A DNA stretch of 64,000 nt from Rhodospirillales bacterium URHD0017. Its GTDB lineage: Bacteria > Pseudomonadota > Alphaproteobacteria > Reyranellales > Reyranellaceae. A program made the translations under genes and the position numbers. The notes under the pieces were generated by a model. It searched no databases and was not told where the DNA came from. It worked only from the letters and a program-made list of their open reading frames with translations. Numbering within the stretch: the first letter of the stretch is position 1; each line of letters begins with the position of its first letter. Below are positions 8,940 through 17,372 of the stretch, piece by piece. The stretch is taken from assembly GCA_900110395.1 (NCBI GenBank), contig FODP01000032.1, positions 1-64,000 of the forward strand, written 5' to 3'.

Positions 8940-9427
8940 GGCGTGAACCAGCTTGTTTTGTTTTGACCACAGAGAAAATCAACGGCGATGCCGTGCGCGT
9001 TCAACGTGGCGATATTGTCGGCCCAGTCGCTATCGGTTGCGTTGGTGACCGGAACGCCAGTTTTTCGAGCCAGCGCCGCAAATTTGCGATCCGATATGTC
9101 GAAATTCGCCAGCATTGCATCGTTCGGAAAGTCGGCATATCCGCCATCGACTGCAATTGCCAGCGGGACTCGCCTAACACGCGTTGGATCGTATTGGTAC
9201 TGGTAGACGTGCTGCAGAAAAAGGGCACCTAAGCCATAGGGTCGGCTTTGCTGGAGCGCCTGCGCGTACTCTTGTCGGATCGCGTCCCCGTCATCCATTA
9301 GTACGATGTGTTGATTGCGCGCTGTGGTAATGAAGACCATGCAAGCGTCAACACAAGTCGCCACGACACTGCTGTTCTGCTTGTTAGCCACAACCGCAAC
9401 GTTTGTATCCACGATCACCTCGGTCAT
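8936..9427 (-). CDS. PIN-like nuclease
   Basis: A 163-residue protein that starts with VIVDTN, the first acidic motif of PIN-fold nucleases (D7). Further acidic residues are in the expected order: E53 (RQEYA), D110/D113 (NFDISDRKF) and D132/D134 (TDSDW), so the metal-binding set looks complete. PIN proteins usually cleave RNA in a metal-dependent way, as VapC toxins or as defence effectors. There is no antitoxin-like partner next to it. Instead both ends overlap operon neighbours by four bases (ATGA), coupling it between the DUF3696 ATPase and the DUF499 ATPase. This fits an effector controlled by the ATPases rather than a free-standing toxin; that is inference. Confidence 0.75.
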   Translation of the reverse strand: MTEVIVDTNVAVVANKQNSSVVATCVDACMVFITTARNQHIVLMDDGDAIRQEYAQALQQSRPYGLGALFLQHVYQYQYDPTRVRRVPLAIAVDGGYADFPNDAMLANFDISDRKFAALARKTGVPVTNATDSDWADNIATLNAHGIAVDFLCGQNKTSWFTP

Positions 9428-10830
9428 TGCACGGATTCGCCCGCGCGTCGCCGCTCGATCCGCTTGAGTTCTGCGGCGGCCACCTCATTGAAAGCATCGC
9501 CCATGAACTTGTCTGGCCAGTTGCGGATGTTGCCGAATTCATCGAGATCAAGGGGGACCAGCGTCGAGATGCCGCCGTCGGCCTTCGCGAAGAACAGCTT
9601 AACCTTGTCGGACGACAATTCTCGTGACGTAGCGCGGTCAGGGGGCCTGGATTCTGCAATGCGACGCTGCAATCTTAATAGGAGATGCTCCGAATGGCTC
9701 TCCAAGATCACCTGCAAACGCCGATGGATGGCAGCCTGAATAATGACGTCAGCTAGGCCGCCCTGAGCGAGCGGATGCAGGTGGATCTCTGGCTGTTCGA
9801 AAATCACTGTCGCGCCCTCGGGCACGTATTGCAGCAGCGTAATGACGGGTAGGACCTGGGATACGCCTGTGCCGACATCTGTCAGCGGCACCGACGGGCT
9901 GCCTGCATGCGTCTGAACTTTAGCAATCCAGCGGTTCGAGCCGGGAGCGACCTCCACGATCGAAAAGCTGTCGATCAGCCCCAAATGCTTCAGCCAGTAC
10001 GCGACGATTTCCTGAAGTGGCCGCCTCTTCCTTTTCGGACCGAGGCTTCGTTGTTCATCGGCCGCTGTTGCAGCCACAAGGGCCTCGATCGTGCGTTCCC
10101 CCGCGTTGCCCACGTCCATGGGTCTCGTACCTGTCCAGATGTAATCTCGCGACGGACGCACCCTTAGCGGGCCTAGATAGTAGAGCTTGTCCACCTCCTG
10201 TTCATACTCGGCCTCCAAGTCCGACAACAATTGAGCATTCTGGTAGTACGTGCGCGCCTGATCCGGAAATGCGTAAGATCGGACCGGTCCCGGAAGCGTC
10301 CAAGCCCGTCCTGGATTTCTAATGAACCGGAAGTTGCCACCCGCCGATACAAGGTCGTACTCAGAGGAGGAGTCGGATTTCAACGCGAGCCGAAAGCTGA
10401 TCCCGCTGAGTGAATATTCGAGGAAACTCGACCGCATTGACAGCGTGCCCGTCCGGGGCAGACGTTCTGCCACTACTTCAGAGTTTATGCCGAATACCTC
10501 TCCGGTCGCAGCGACGGCGGTCTTCGATCCGGCGGCATCGACAAGCTCCAGCTTCTCGCTGGGGCGGAAGCGAATACCCCATTGGAGACGTTTGTCGATG
10601 CTGCCGCCATTAATGATGTCGGGAAACTGGCCGAGTTCCACGTAAGGGCCATTGAGCTGGAGAATTGTAGACCGATCGCGCTCCTCCCGCGTTTGCTTGA
10701 GCATGAGGAGGAATTGGATCAGGCTCGATTTTCCCGAGGAGTTCGTTCCAAACAGACCGGTGATCGGAGCGAAAGCAATTTTAGCCTCGCGCCAGGATTT
10801 GAAATTTCGGAGATCAAGCGATTCGAGCAC
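9424..10830 (-). CDS. DUF3696 ABC/SMC-type AAA ATPase
   Basis: A 468-residue ATPase of the AAA_15/OLD-like group. The N-terminus FKSW...GLFGTNSSGKSSLI carries Walker A (G28 to S35). The C-terminal half has VIFEQPEIHLHPLAQGGLAD (Walker B) and an H-loop ESHSEHLLLRLQ, and it ends in the DUF3696 segment LVPLDLDEFGNIRNWP. Such ATPases pair with nucleases in Septu/Gabija-like defence systems. I chose the GTG with GAGGGTGGAACT upstream; it starts 10 bases after the methylase stop, whereas earlier starts would run deep into that gene. The stop overlaps the PIN-like start, so ATPase and PIN-like nuclease probably form one sensor-effector unit within the larger system. Confidence 0.85.
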   Translation of the reverse strand: MLESLDLRNFKSWREAKIAFAPITGLFGTNSSGKSSLIQFLLMLKQTREERDRSTILQLNGPYVELGQFPDIINGGSIDKRLQWGIRFRPSEKLELVDAAGSKTAVAATGEVFGINSEVVAERLPRTGTLSMRSSFLEYSLSGISFRLALKSDSSSEYDLVSAGGNFRFIRNPGRAWTLPGPVRSYAFPDQARTYYQNAQLLSDLEAEYEQEVDKLYYLGPLRVRPSRDYIWTGTRPMDVGNAGERTIEALVAATAADEQRSLGPKRKRRPLQEIVAYWLKHLGLIDSFSIVEVAPGSNRWIAKVQTHAGSPSVPLTDVGTGVSQVLPVITLLQYVPEGATVIFEQPEIHLHPLAQGGLADVIIQAAIHRRLQVILESHSEHLLLRLQRRIAESRPPDRATSRELSSDKVKLFFAKADGGISTLVPLDLDEFGNIRNWPDKFMGDAFNEVAAAELKRIERRRAGESVQ

Positions 10831-10840
10831 AGTTCCACCC

Positions 10841-13720
10841 TCACAACAGATCGAGCTGCGACTCGCCTGTGTTTGACGCGGCGACATCTTCGAGCCTTGG
10901 CCATTCCTGTGCGAGTTCGTTGTAAACAAGCGCTTCGGCGGCCCATCCCTTCTGAGTAGCGATCTCGAACAAACGATAAGCGAGCGCGCGCGCATCGGCG
11001 GCTTTTACTCCCATATCCGCAACGAGCCGCCCGGCCGCGGCACCGCCGCCCTCCTCGGCGTTCAACACGCGGGCCGTATGCTGCACACATTCCCAAATCG
11101 TGAGCCGCTTGTCGGCGGATGGAAGCCAGTTCTTCTGAAGCTCGCCCCGCGGAGTCAGGGCCGCGCGGCCGCGCAGGTTTTGAAAAATGCCTGAGGCAAA
11201 AAGCAGGTCAGTGGGGATGCCCTTGGCGTTGGCAATCGAGATCAATTCACCGGACGGCTTCGCATCGAAACCGTATGTCGCGAACCAGGCAAGCGCGACT
11301 TGGGTTTCAGGATCGAATGCGGTGTCGAGTTCATTCTCGATCTCTTCCCATACACGATTGATCAGCGACAACGCGGTCTTCACGCTCATGGGGCTGTCGT
11401 CGTCCTCCAGCACTTTAGCGTGGCGTGAGAAAATGCCCATGCCCGGCCCAATCACCGATTGCTGCATGTCAACAGGACCGACGCCAGCCTTCCTGATATC
11501 GACAATTGCTTCTGGCAATTCGCGTTTGAGCGCACGCATGAACTCTGCGCGCGTAATGACCGAAGCGTCGGCGGGACGCTTCAGGCAAACAAGAACGATG
11601 GATGACGCGAGCGCGTTAATGTTCGCCTTCAAGGCATTGGTCGCTTCGGTCCGCATAGGCCAGGTACCATCGACAGTGAGCCCGGCATCAACCACGGCCT
11701 GAAGAAAACTAGCCCAACCTGCTGAGGTAATGCCCTCAGTTGCGACCTCGGACTGTTTAAAGGCATAGTAGATCGAAAGGGGATTTTTGTCCGTCGCTGC
11801 CTTGCACATGGCAGTCAACGCCTGCCCCATGCCGTCCATGAAAAAGGCTTCAGCCAGTTCCTTGCTGCCGTGGCGATAGGGCGTTGCCACCAATTCTTCG
11901 GCCTTAGGCGTCGTCAACCGGCGGAATAGGTCGGGCCAAACACCCAACAGCGAGCGTCTTAGCCACACGTAGAAGAAGTCAGACAAATCGGCGTATCCGA
12001 TGTTGTCGTAGTAAGGCGGATCAGTCGAAATGATGACTGGGCTAGGCTGAAAGTTGTTGTTCTGGGCGATGACATTACTAATTGAGCCCGGACCGGCCAT
12101 TCCGAGGTTTTGCAGATTCTCCGCCACTGACACCGCTGTGCCTGCGATGTCGCCTCCTGCCCCCGCAATAGGGTTGGTCTCTGCATAGGACCACTGCATC
12201 GGCAAAGCCTGACGCCCAAGCGCGCCCGCGAGTCGCCCCATGCCTGTTTCCCATATGGCGAGCGAACAAGACCGGGTCGATGACTTACTTACGGCGAACG
12301 CTAAGTAGGTCGCTATGGCGTCGGCATAGCCGGTTGCGCCTTCACCGCCTTGGTACAAGGGTCGAGAGTCATCGTCGATGCCGGCCGCACGGCCATCGGC
12401 CACAACCTTTTCTCGGGCTTCTGACACTAGGTCGGAAAAGGTTGTTAGCGCCAAGAGCTGGCGCGGGGTGAAGATGTCAACATAGCGCTTCATTCCGTAT
12501 CCAGGAGGAGAGAACCAGCGCGGGTTGTTAGGCATCTCCACTTCGATCGCGGACGTGTCACCCGGCCTTGCGTCGGCCGCCACCGTTTCGTGTAGTGGCG
12601 TTGGGGAGAGATAAACGCGACCGCGAGCGCTTTCGGCAACAATCGCCATTAGGCGAGAAGAAAGTCGGCCGGCATTGCCTTCATCGCGCACATAGTCGGG
12701 CGTGATCGACGAGCCGGTCAGAACACAGGCGAAATTGGTCCCCCGTCCGGTTTTCGTCCCCTTCTTCTTATCTTCTTCCTCCGACTTGCTCAGCCTTCCT
12801 GTCTTGGTCTCGAAGCGCCAGCCTTCCGGTGCACTGGCATCAATCACTGGCTCGACCCACGCCTTGTTCCCTTCCTTCCCTTCTTTGGTCGAGAGCATGT
12901 AGGAGGGCACGAGGGGTACCATTGCGCCGCTGGCAGCCGGGTCCGGCGACCGGACCGTGCGCGCCCACAACCATGCGATAACAGTCGCATCGGACCCGTT
13001 CGGGAGCGTTGCCTTTGGATAGATATAGCCTATGCGCTTCTCGGCTTCATCGCGCATCCATTGGCCATAGTAGCGCACATCTTCGGCAAGGCCCTGTGCG
13101 CCTTTGCCGTTCCAGTGAGCCTGCTTAAGCTTGGACTGAGCACTCACGTTGACGGGCGGCCTGTTGGCGAACTTCGGCGGGATCTCTATGAGCGCCTTGC
13201 CAATCAGCACGGCCACCGGATTGAGGTCCGATCCATAGGCGCGCAAGCCTAGCCGTTGCGCTTCCAAAGGGATCGAGCCGCCGCCAGAGAAGGGATCATA
13301 GACCGGCGGCGCTTTTGCCTGGAGATATGCGAGGATAGCCTTGCCGTCATCCTTCGCAGGCGGCTCTTCGCTCAAGTCCCAGGCGACCGAGCGCGCTATT
13401 TCCCAGCGTGCCTCGTTCAGGATCCCCTCGTTGTTCGACGCCTCCCAGGGCACGAGGCGCCCAATGATTTTGTGGAGGCGTTTCCGCTCGGCGTCCTGTT
13501 CCTCCTCAGTGCTGAAGCGGTCTGGCCAGGAGGAAGGATCGTCCACAAGCTGTGCAAACAGCACCGCCCGACAAGCCGCCAAGGGACGCCGTGCCCACCA
13601 CAGATGCAAAGTTGACGGGTGCCCGTGCCGAATCGACTTCTCTCGCGCCGACGCAGCGTTGATCGCCTCCAGCGGGATCGAGACTTCAATCAGTTTTTTG
13701 CGCGGCGCGCTCGCTACCAT
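10841..13720 (-). CDS. DUF1156 DNA methyltransferase (Hma-type methylase)
   Basis: A 959-residue protein. The N-terminal DUF1156 segment is clear (IEVSIPLEAIN, then HPSTLHLWWARRPLAACRAV). The SAM-binding motif DPFSGGGSIPLEAQRLG lies near residue 141, and the catalytic motif TDPPYYDNIGYADL near residue 568, as in N6-adenine or N4-cytosine DNA methylases. DUF1156 proteins are associated with anti-phage islands together with DUF499 ATPases and SNF2 helicases. Its expected job is to mark host DNA so that the helicase/ATPase parts attack only unmodified invaders. The ATG follows an AGAG site, 74 bases after the helicase stop. The target sequence cannot be read from the protein. Confidence 0.9.
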   Translation of the reverse strand: MVASAPRKKLIEVSIPLEAINAASAREKSIRHGHPSTLHLWWARRPLAACRAVLFAQLVDDPSSWPDRFSTEEEQDAERKRLHKIIGRLVPWEASNNEGILNEARWEIARSVAWDLSEEPPAKDDGKAILAYLQAKAPPVYDPFSGGGSIPLEAQRLGLRAYGSDLNPVAVLIGKALIEIPPKFANRPPVNVSAQSKLKQAHWNGKGAQGLAEDVRYYGQWMRDEAEKRIGYIYPKATLPNGSDATVIAWLWARTVRSPDPAASGAMVPLVPSYMLSTKEGKEGNKAWVEPVIDASAPEGWRFETKTGRLSKSEEEDKKKGTKTGRGTNFACVLTGSSITPDYVRDEGNAGRLSSRLMAIVAESARGRVYLSPTPLHETVAADARPGDTSAIEVEMPNNPRWFSPPGYGMKRYVDIFTPRQLLALTTFSDLVSEAREKVVADGRAAGIDDDSRPLYQGGEGATGYADAIATYLAFAVSKSSTRSCSLAIWETGMGRLAGALGRQALPMQWSYAETNPIAGAGGDIAGTAVSVAENLQNLGMAGPGSISNVIAQNNNFQPSPVIISTDPPYYDNIGYADLSDFFYVWLRRSLLGVWPDLFRRLTTPKAEELVATPYRHGSKELAEAFFMDGMGQALTAMCKAATDKNPLSIYYAFKQSEVATEGITSAGWASFLQAVVDAGLTVDGTWPMRTEATNALKANINALASSIVLVCLKRPADASVITRAEFMRALKRELPEAIVDIRKAGVGPVDMQQSVIGPGMGIFSRHAKVLEDDDSPMSVKTALSLINRVWEEIENELDTAFDPETQVALAWFATYGFDAKPSGELISIANAKGIPTDLLFASGIFQNLRGRAALTPRGELQKNWLPSADKRLTIWECVQHTARVLNAEEGGGAAAGRLVADMGVKAADARALAYRLFEIATQKGWAAEALVYNELAQEWPRLEDVAASNTGESQLDLL

Positions 13721-13794
13721 GCCAACTCTCTGAAAACATGAGGGAAAGCGGCCTACGCGTCAGCGGTGACTGAGCATCCCCTGCATTCAGGACC

Positions 13795-16700
13795 TCAAGC
13801 CGGCCCGGTACCTAGAGATAGCAGATCATTCACGTCGAACACCACGGCCGTTTCGGCAAATCCCAGCTCGCGCTTGAAGAAGCGCCGGACATAGACCGGC
13901 TCAAGGGCCGACCCGCTATCTACCTGGACGATAGCCAGGACGAAGGCCTCCTGCGCGTTTAGCGAGGCCAGGATCTCGTTTTTGGTCAGGATCACATCGC
14001 GGCCATCGGCGTGTCGGCCCTTGACCTCAATGAAACGTAGCCGGCCGGCCCTTGGATCGCGGCTTTCGATGTCATAGCCCTTCTTCTCGGCCGATACGTC
14101 CCGCGGCTCGTTTCCGAGCGCCCGCTCAGCCTTTATGACAGCCTCCATCGCGAGCCTCTCGATCGCCTTACGGGCGATCGGATCTTCGGCGAAGGGGTGC
14201 GGTCTCGCGTCTGAGGCTGGCGCTTTGGCGCGTGCCTCGATAAGTCCGGCCGGAACGACGAGCGCCGCTCCCTTGAGCACGGGTGGCAGCGCCGAGATCT
14301 GTCGCTCGCGATCGAGTTCCGTCTGCCGCTTGTGCAGCCGCTCGACGAGGCGCGCGGCCGTCGCCTCGGCGTTTTGAGCGTTGATCCGTTGCTCTTTGCC
14401 GCCACGCTCCTCCTCGCGCAGCCGCGCAGCTCGGGCATCCCAATAGTTGATCTCGCGCGTCAGCCGCGCCCGCACCTCACGGTCGATCTTGTCGATCTCG
14501 ACGATCCGCCGCGCCTTCACCTCTTCCAGATGCTGCGGGACAAGCGATTGGATCGCGTAGCTGAGCGCGCGACCTTCGACCTGGCCGGATAGCCAGGGCG
14601 CGACAATCGCGTCTGCGACAAGACCGCGCTCTTCAGCGGTGATCGGGCGGCAATCAAGATAGGGTGCTGGCCCACCATCGACAGCGCTGCCGTCCTCCTT
14701 CAGGAAGAGAAACTGAAGCCGCTGCGAGACCACGCGCGGTTCCCCGGTCCGCCCCGTGTGGCCGTCCCGGATCGCATGTTCGAGATAGAGAAGGAGCCGG
14801 GGTTCGATTCCAGTGTCCATCTGGTCCACCAGTACGCTGCCCTGCACGAGGAGCGGCTGAAACCGTTCAAGAACGACGTCGACTATGGCTTCGAGCAAGG
14901 GATGGCCAGGCGCGACAAGCTCGGCCTGCGGTTGGCTGGCGACCAGAGTCTTTTCGAAGGTGATGCGAGCGTAACGATCGAGCACCGGATCGGAGCGACC
15001 GATGAGGCGGTCACGCTCCTTCAGAATCGACGGCACGCGCGTGATTTCGAAGCGGCCCTTCTCGCGCTCGGCGACTCGCCCGCCAAGCATTGTGAAGGCT
15101 TCGCGAAAGAAGGCGCCGATGAAATGCGGCTGCAGCCGACGTGCCTGCGCCCGCTCCATCTGCTCACGGACTTTGCTCACGGCATTGGGGTCCATGCCTT
15201 CCGATGTGAGCTTGCGCTCGGCGACGAGCTTTTCGATAGCTTCCACGTCAACGGCGCCATCGACCTTACGGAAGAGTTCCGCCTTCTTTTCGGGGCGATC
15301 GCCATAACGAATCGCATCGACCAGAAGATCGCGGAGCGCATGGCCCTCAAAAAGTTCGCCCAGAACATCGTAGACTCTGCCGCCGAGTGCCGCGCGCGCC
15401 TCTTCGAGCTTTTCCAGGAGACGCCGATATACCTCGCCCTCACGGGTATTCGCCGCGCACAGGTTCCAGAGATGGCAGATTTCCGTCTGGCCGATGCGGT
15501 GGATTCGGCCAAAGCGCTGCTCCAAGCGATTCGGGTTCCACGGCAGATCGTAATTGACCATGAGGTGCGCGCCGCGCTGAAGGTTGACGCCCTCGCCGGC
15601 GGCATCGTTCGCGATCATTACCCGCACAACCGGATCGGAGTTGAACGCGGCGATGGCACCGCGCCGCGCCTCTCGCGCTATACCGCCATGAATGACGACA
15701 ACCGCCGCCGGATCGCCGATGCGGGCAGCAATCTTCTGCCGAAGGTATTCCAGCGTATCTCGCGGCTCGGTGAAGATCAATATCTTGCGCCTCAAGCCCG
15801 TTGCGGGATCGAGCATCATCGGCTCATCGAGGATCGATTCTAGTTCGCGCCATTTGGCGTCCTGTCCCGAAAGCTTGAGGCGTAACGCCCGATCTTCGAG
15901 GTCGGAGAGAATCACGATTTCAGCTTCAAGCTCGGCGAGCGTCTGCGCAGCCGTCGCCTGGTCCAGGATTTGCTCCTCCGTGGCCTCGGCTTCCTCGCCC
16001 GGCACCTCTTCAATGTCGTCGGGATCATAAGTTGGCAGGTCGGACGGTTTCGCGAGCGGCGCCGATCCACCCTGCCGCCGCATTAGCCGCTCTTCACGGA
16101 GCCGTTCCTCGAGACGCTTGCGTCGCCGTTCGATCGAACGATGGATCGCCGCAGGAGAGGAGGCGAGGCGCCGCTGAAGAATTTGCAGCGCGAAGCCGAC
16201 ATTCATGCGACGCTTGTCGTCGCCGGTCCGGTCGGCCCGGTTCATTTCCTCCCGCACATAGGTTGTAACCGCCTGATACAGATCGGCTTCCGCGGGTGAC
16301 AACGAATAGCTGGCGGTATAGGCGCAGCGTTCGGGAAAGAGCCGCGTGCCGTCGAACCGGTAAAGTTCTTCCTTAGTCAGCCGCCGCATCATGTCTGACA
16401 CGTCGGCTTTGTGAACGCCCTCGCGGAATCGGCCTTCAAAGCGGTCGGCGTCGAGCAGGCCCATGAAAAGCTGGAAATCGGCCTCCTTGCCATTGTGCGG
16501 CGTAGCGGACATGAGCAGCAGGTTGCGTGTCCTAGTGCCGAGGAGCTTGCCGAGCTTGTGGCGCTGAGTCTCTTTTACCTCACCGCCAAAATAGGACGCT
16601 GCCATGCGATGCGCTTCATCGCATATCACGAGGTCCCAATCCGGCGCCGCCTGTAGCTTGGCCTTCAACTCGTCGGATCGCGCGGCCATATCAAGTCGCA

Positions 16701-17307
16701 CGATGAGGCGGGATTTCTCAACGAATGGATTGCCGGTTATGGACGCTGCGATTTGATCGCGGCTGAGGATGTCGAAGGCCAGCCCGAACTTTTCGGACAT
16801 TTCATCCTGCCACTGCTCCACAAGGCCGCCGGGCGCGACAATGAGGCAACGCTCAAGATCGCCTCGGATAATCAGTTCCTTGATGAGCAACCCTGCCATT
16901 ATGGTCTTGCCGGCACCCGGATCGTCCGCAAGCAAAAAGCGGAGCGGCTGACGGGGCAGCATCTCGCCATAGACCGCCGTGATTTGGTGCGGCAGAGCCT
17001 CGATCTGGGAGGCGCTGACCGCGAGATACGGATCGAAGAGATAAGCGAGGCGGATGCGATAGGCCTCGGAAGTAAGTCGAACCAAGCTCCCGTCTGCATC
17101 GAACGCATAGCTACGGCCACCTTCCAGGAACTCGAACCTACTCTCCTCGCCTCGATAAACGAGGCGCGCACCGACCCGGCCATCCACGCGGAAAACGAGG
17201 TTAAGGGCGTCCGACCCGAATTTCGTGACTTGCACAACCTCCGCGACTCCCGCGGGATCCAAGCCGCGTAGCCGGGCGCCAGGCTTTATGTCCTCAAAAC
17301 TGTGCAT
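13795..17307 (-). CDS. SNF2-family helicase with C-terminal DUF3883 (Hma-type helicase)
   Basis: A superfamily 2 DNA translocase of 1170 residues. In order: Walker A DDPGAGKT, DEAH box (ICDEAHR), motif III SATPHNG, and the second RecA lobe with MIANDAAGEGVNLQ and LEQRFGRIHRIGQ. A coiled, charged middle follows, and the C-terminal DUF3883 domain shows GYDIESRD...RFIEVKGR, a PD-(D/E)xK-like E-x-K pattern that may be nucleolytic. I chose the ATG that has AGGA nine bases upstream; a second ATG nine bases earlier is possible, and the frame stays open further upstream without a good start. The gene lies 65 bases behind the EVE-HNH gene on the same strand. It is the probable motor of the system. Confidence 0.9.
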   Translation of the reverse strand: MHSFEDIKPGARLRGLDPAGVAEVVQVTKFGSDALNLVFRVDGRVGARLVYRGEESRFEFLEGGRSYAFDADGSLVRLTSEAYRIRLAYLFDPYLAVSASQIEALPHQITAVYGEMLPRQPLRFLLADDPGAGKTIMAGLLIKELIIRGDLERCLIVAPGGLVEQWQDEMSEKFGLAFDILSRDQIAASITGNPFVEKSRLIVRLDMAARSDELKAKLQAAPDWDLVICDEAHRMAASYFGGEVKETQRHKLGKLLGTRTRNLLLMSATPHNGKEADFQLFMGLLDADRFEGRFREGVHKADVSDMMRRLTKEELYRFDGTRLFPERCAYTASYSLSPAEADLYQAVTTYVREEMNRADRTGDDKRRMNVGFALQILQRRLASSPAAIHRSIERRRKRLEERLREERLMRRQGGSAPLAKPSDLPTYDPDDIEEVPGEEAEATEEQILDQATAAQTLAELEAEIVILSDLEDRALRLKLSGQDAKWRELESILDEPMMLDPATGLRRKILIFTEPRDTLEYLRQKIAARIGDPAAVVVIHGGIAREARRGAIAAFNSDPVVRVMIANDAAGEGVNLQRGAHLMVNYDLPWNPNRLEQRFGRIHRIGQTEICHLWNLCAANTREGEVYRRLLEKLEEARAALGGRVYDVLGELFEGHALRDLLVDAIRYGDRPEKKAELFRKVDGAVDVEAIEKLVAERKLTSEGMDPNAVSKVREQMERAQARRLQPHFIGAFFREAFTMLGGRVAEREKGRFEITRVPSILKERDRLIGRSDPVLDRYARITFEKTLVASQPQAELVAPGHPLLEAIVDVVLERFQPLLVQGSVLVDQMDTGIEPRLLLYLEHAIRDGHTGRTGEPRVVSQRLQFLFLKEDGSAVDGGPAPYLDCRPITAEERGLVADAIVAPWLSGQVEGRALSYAIQSLVPQHLEEVKARRIVEIDKIDREVRARLTREINYWDARAARLREEERGGKEQRINAQNAEATAARLVERLHKRQTELDRERQISALPPVLKGAALVVPAGLIEARAKAPASDARPHPFAEDPIARKAIERLAMEAVIKAERALGNEPRDVSAEKKGYDIESRDPRAGRLRFIEVKGRHADGRDVILTKNEILASLNAQEAFVLAIVQVDSGSALEPVYVRRFFKRELGFAETAVVFDVNDLLSLGTGPA

Positions 17308-17372
17308 GTTGTCCATTCCTGGGCCAGGTTCTAGGGGTCTTGAGATAACCACCAGTATTCGCGTCAAGCTGA

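Noticed and set aside
9000-9430. PIN-like gene considered as a VapC toxin of a toxin-antitoxin pair
   Set aside because: No small antitoxin gene adjoins it, and both ends overlap large defence genes.
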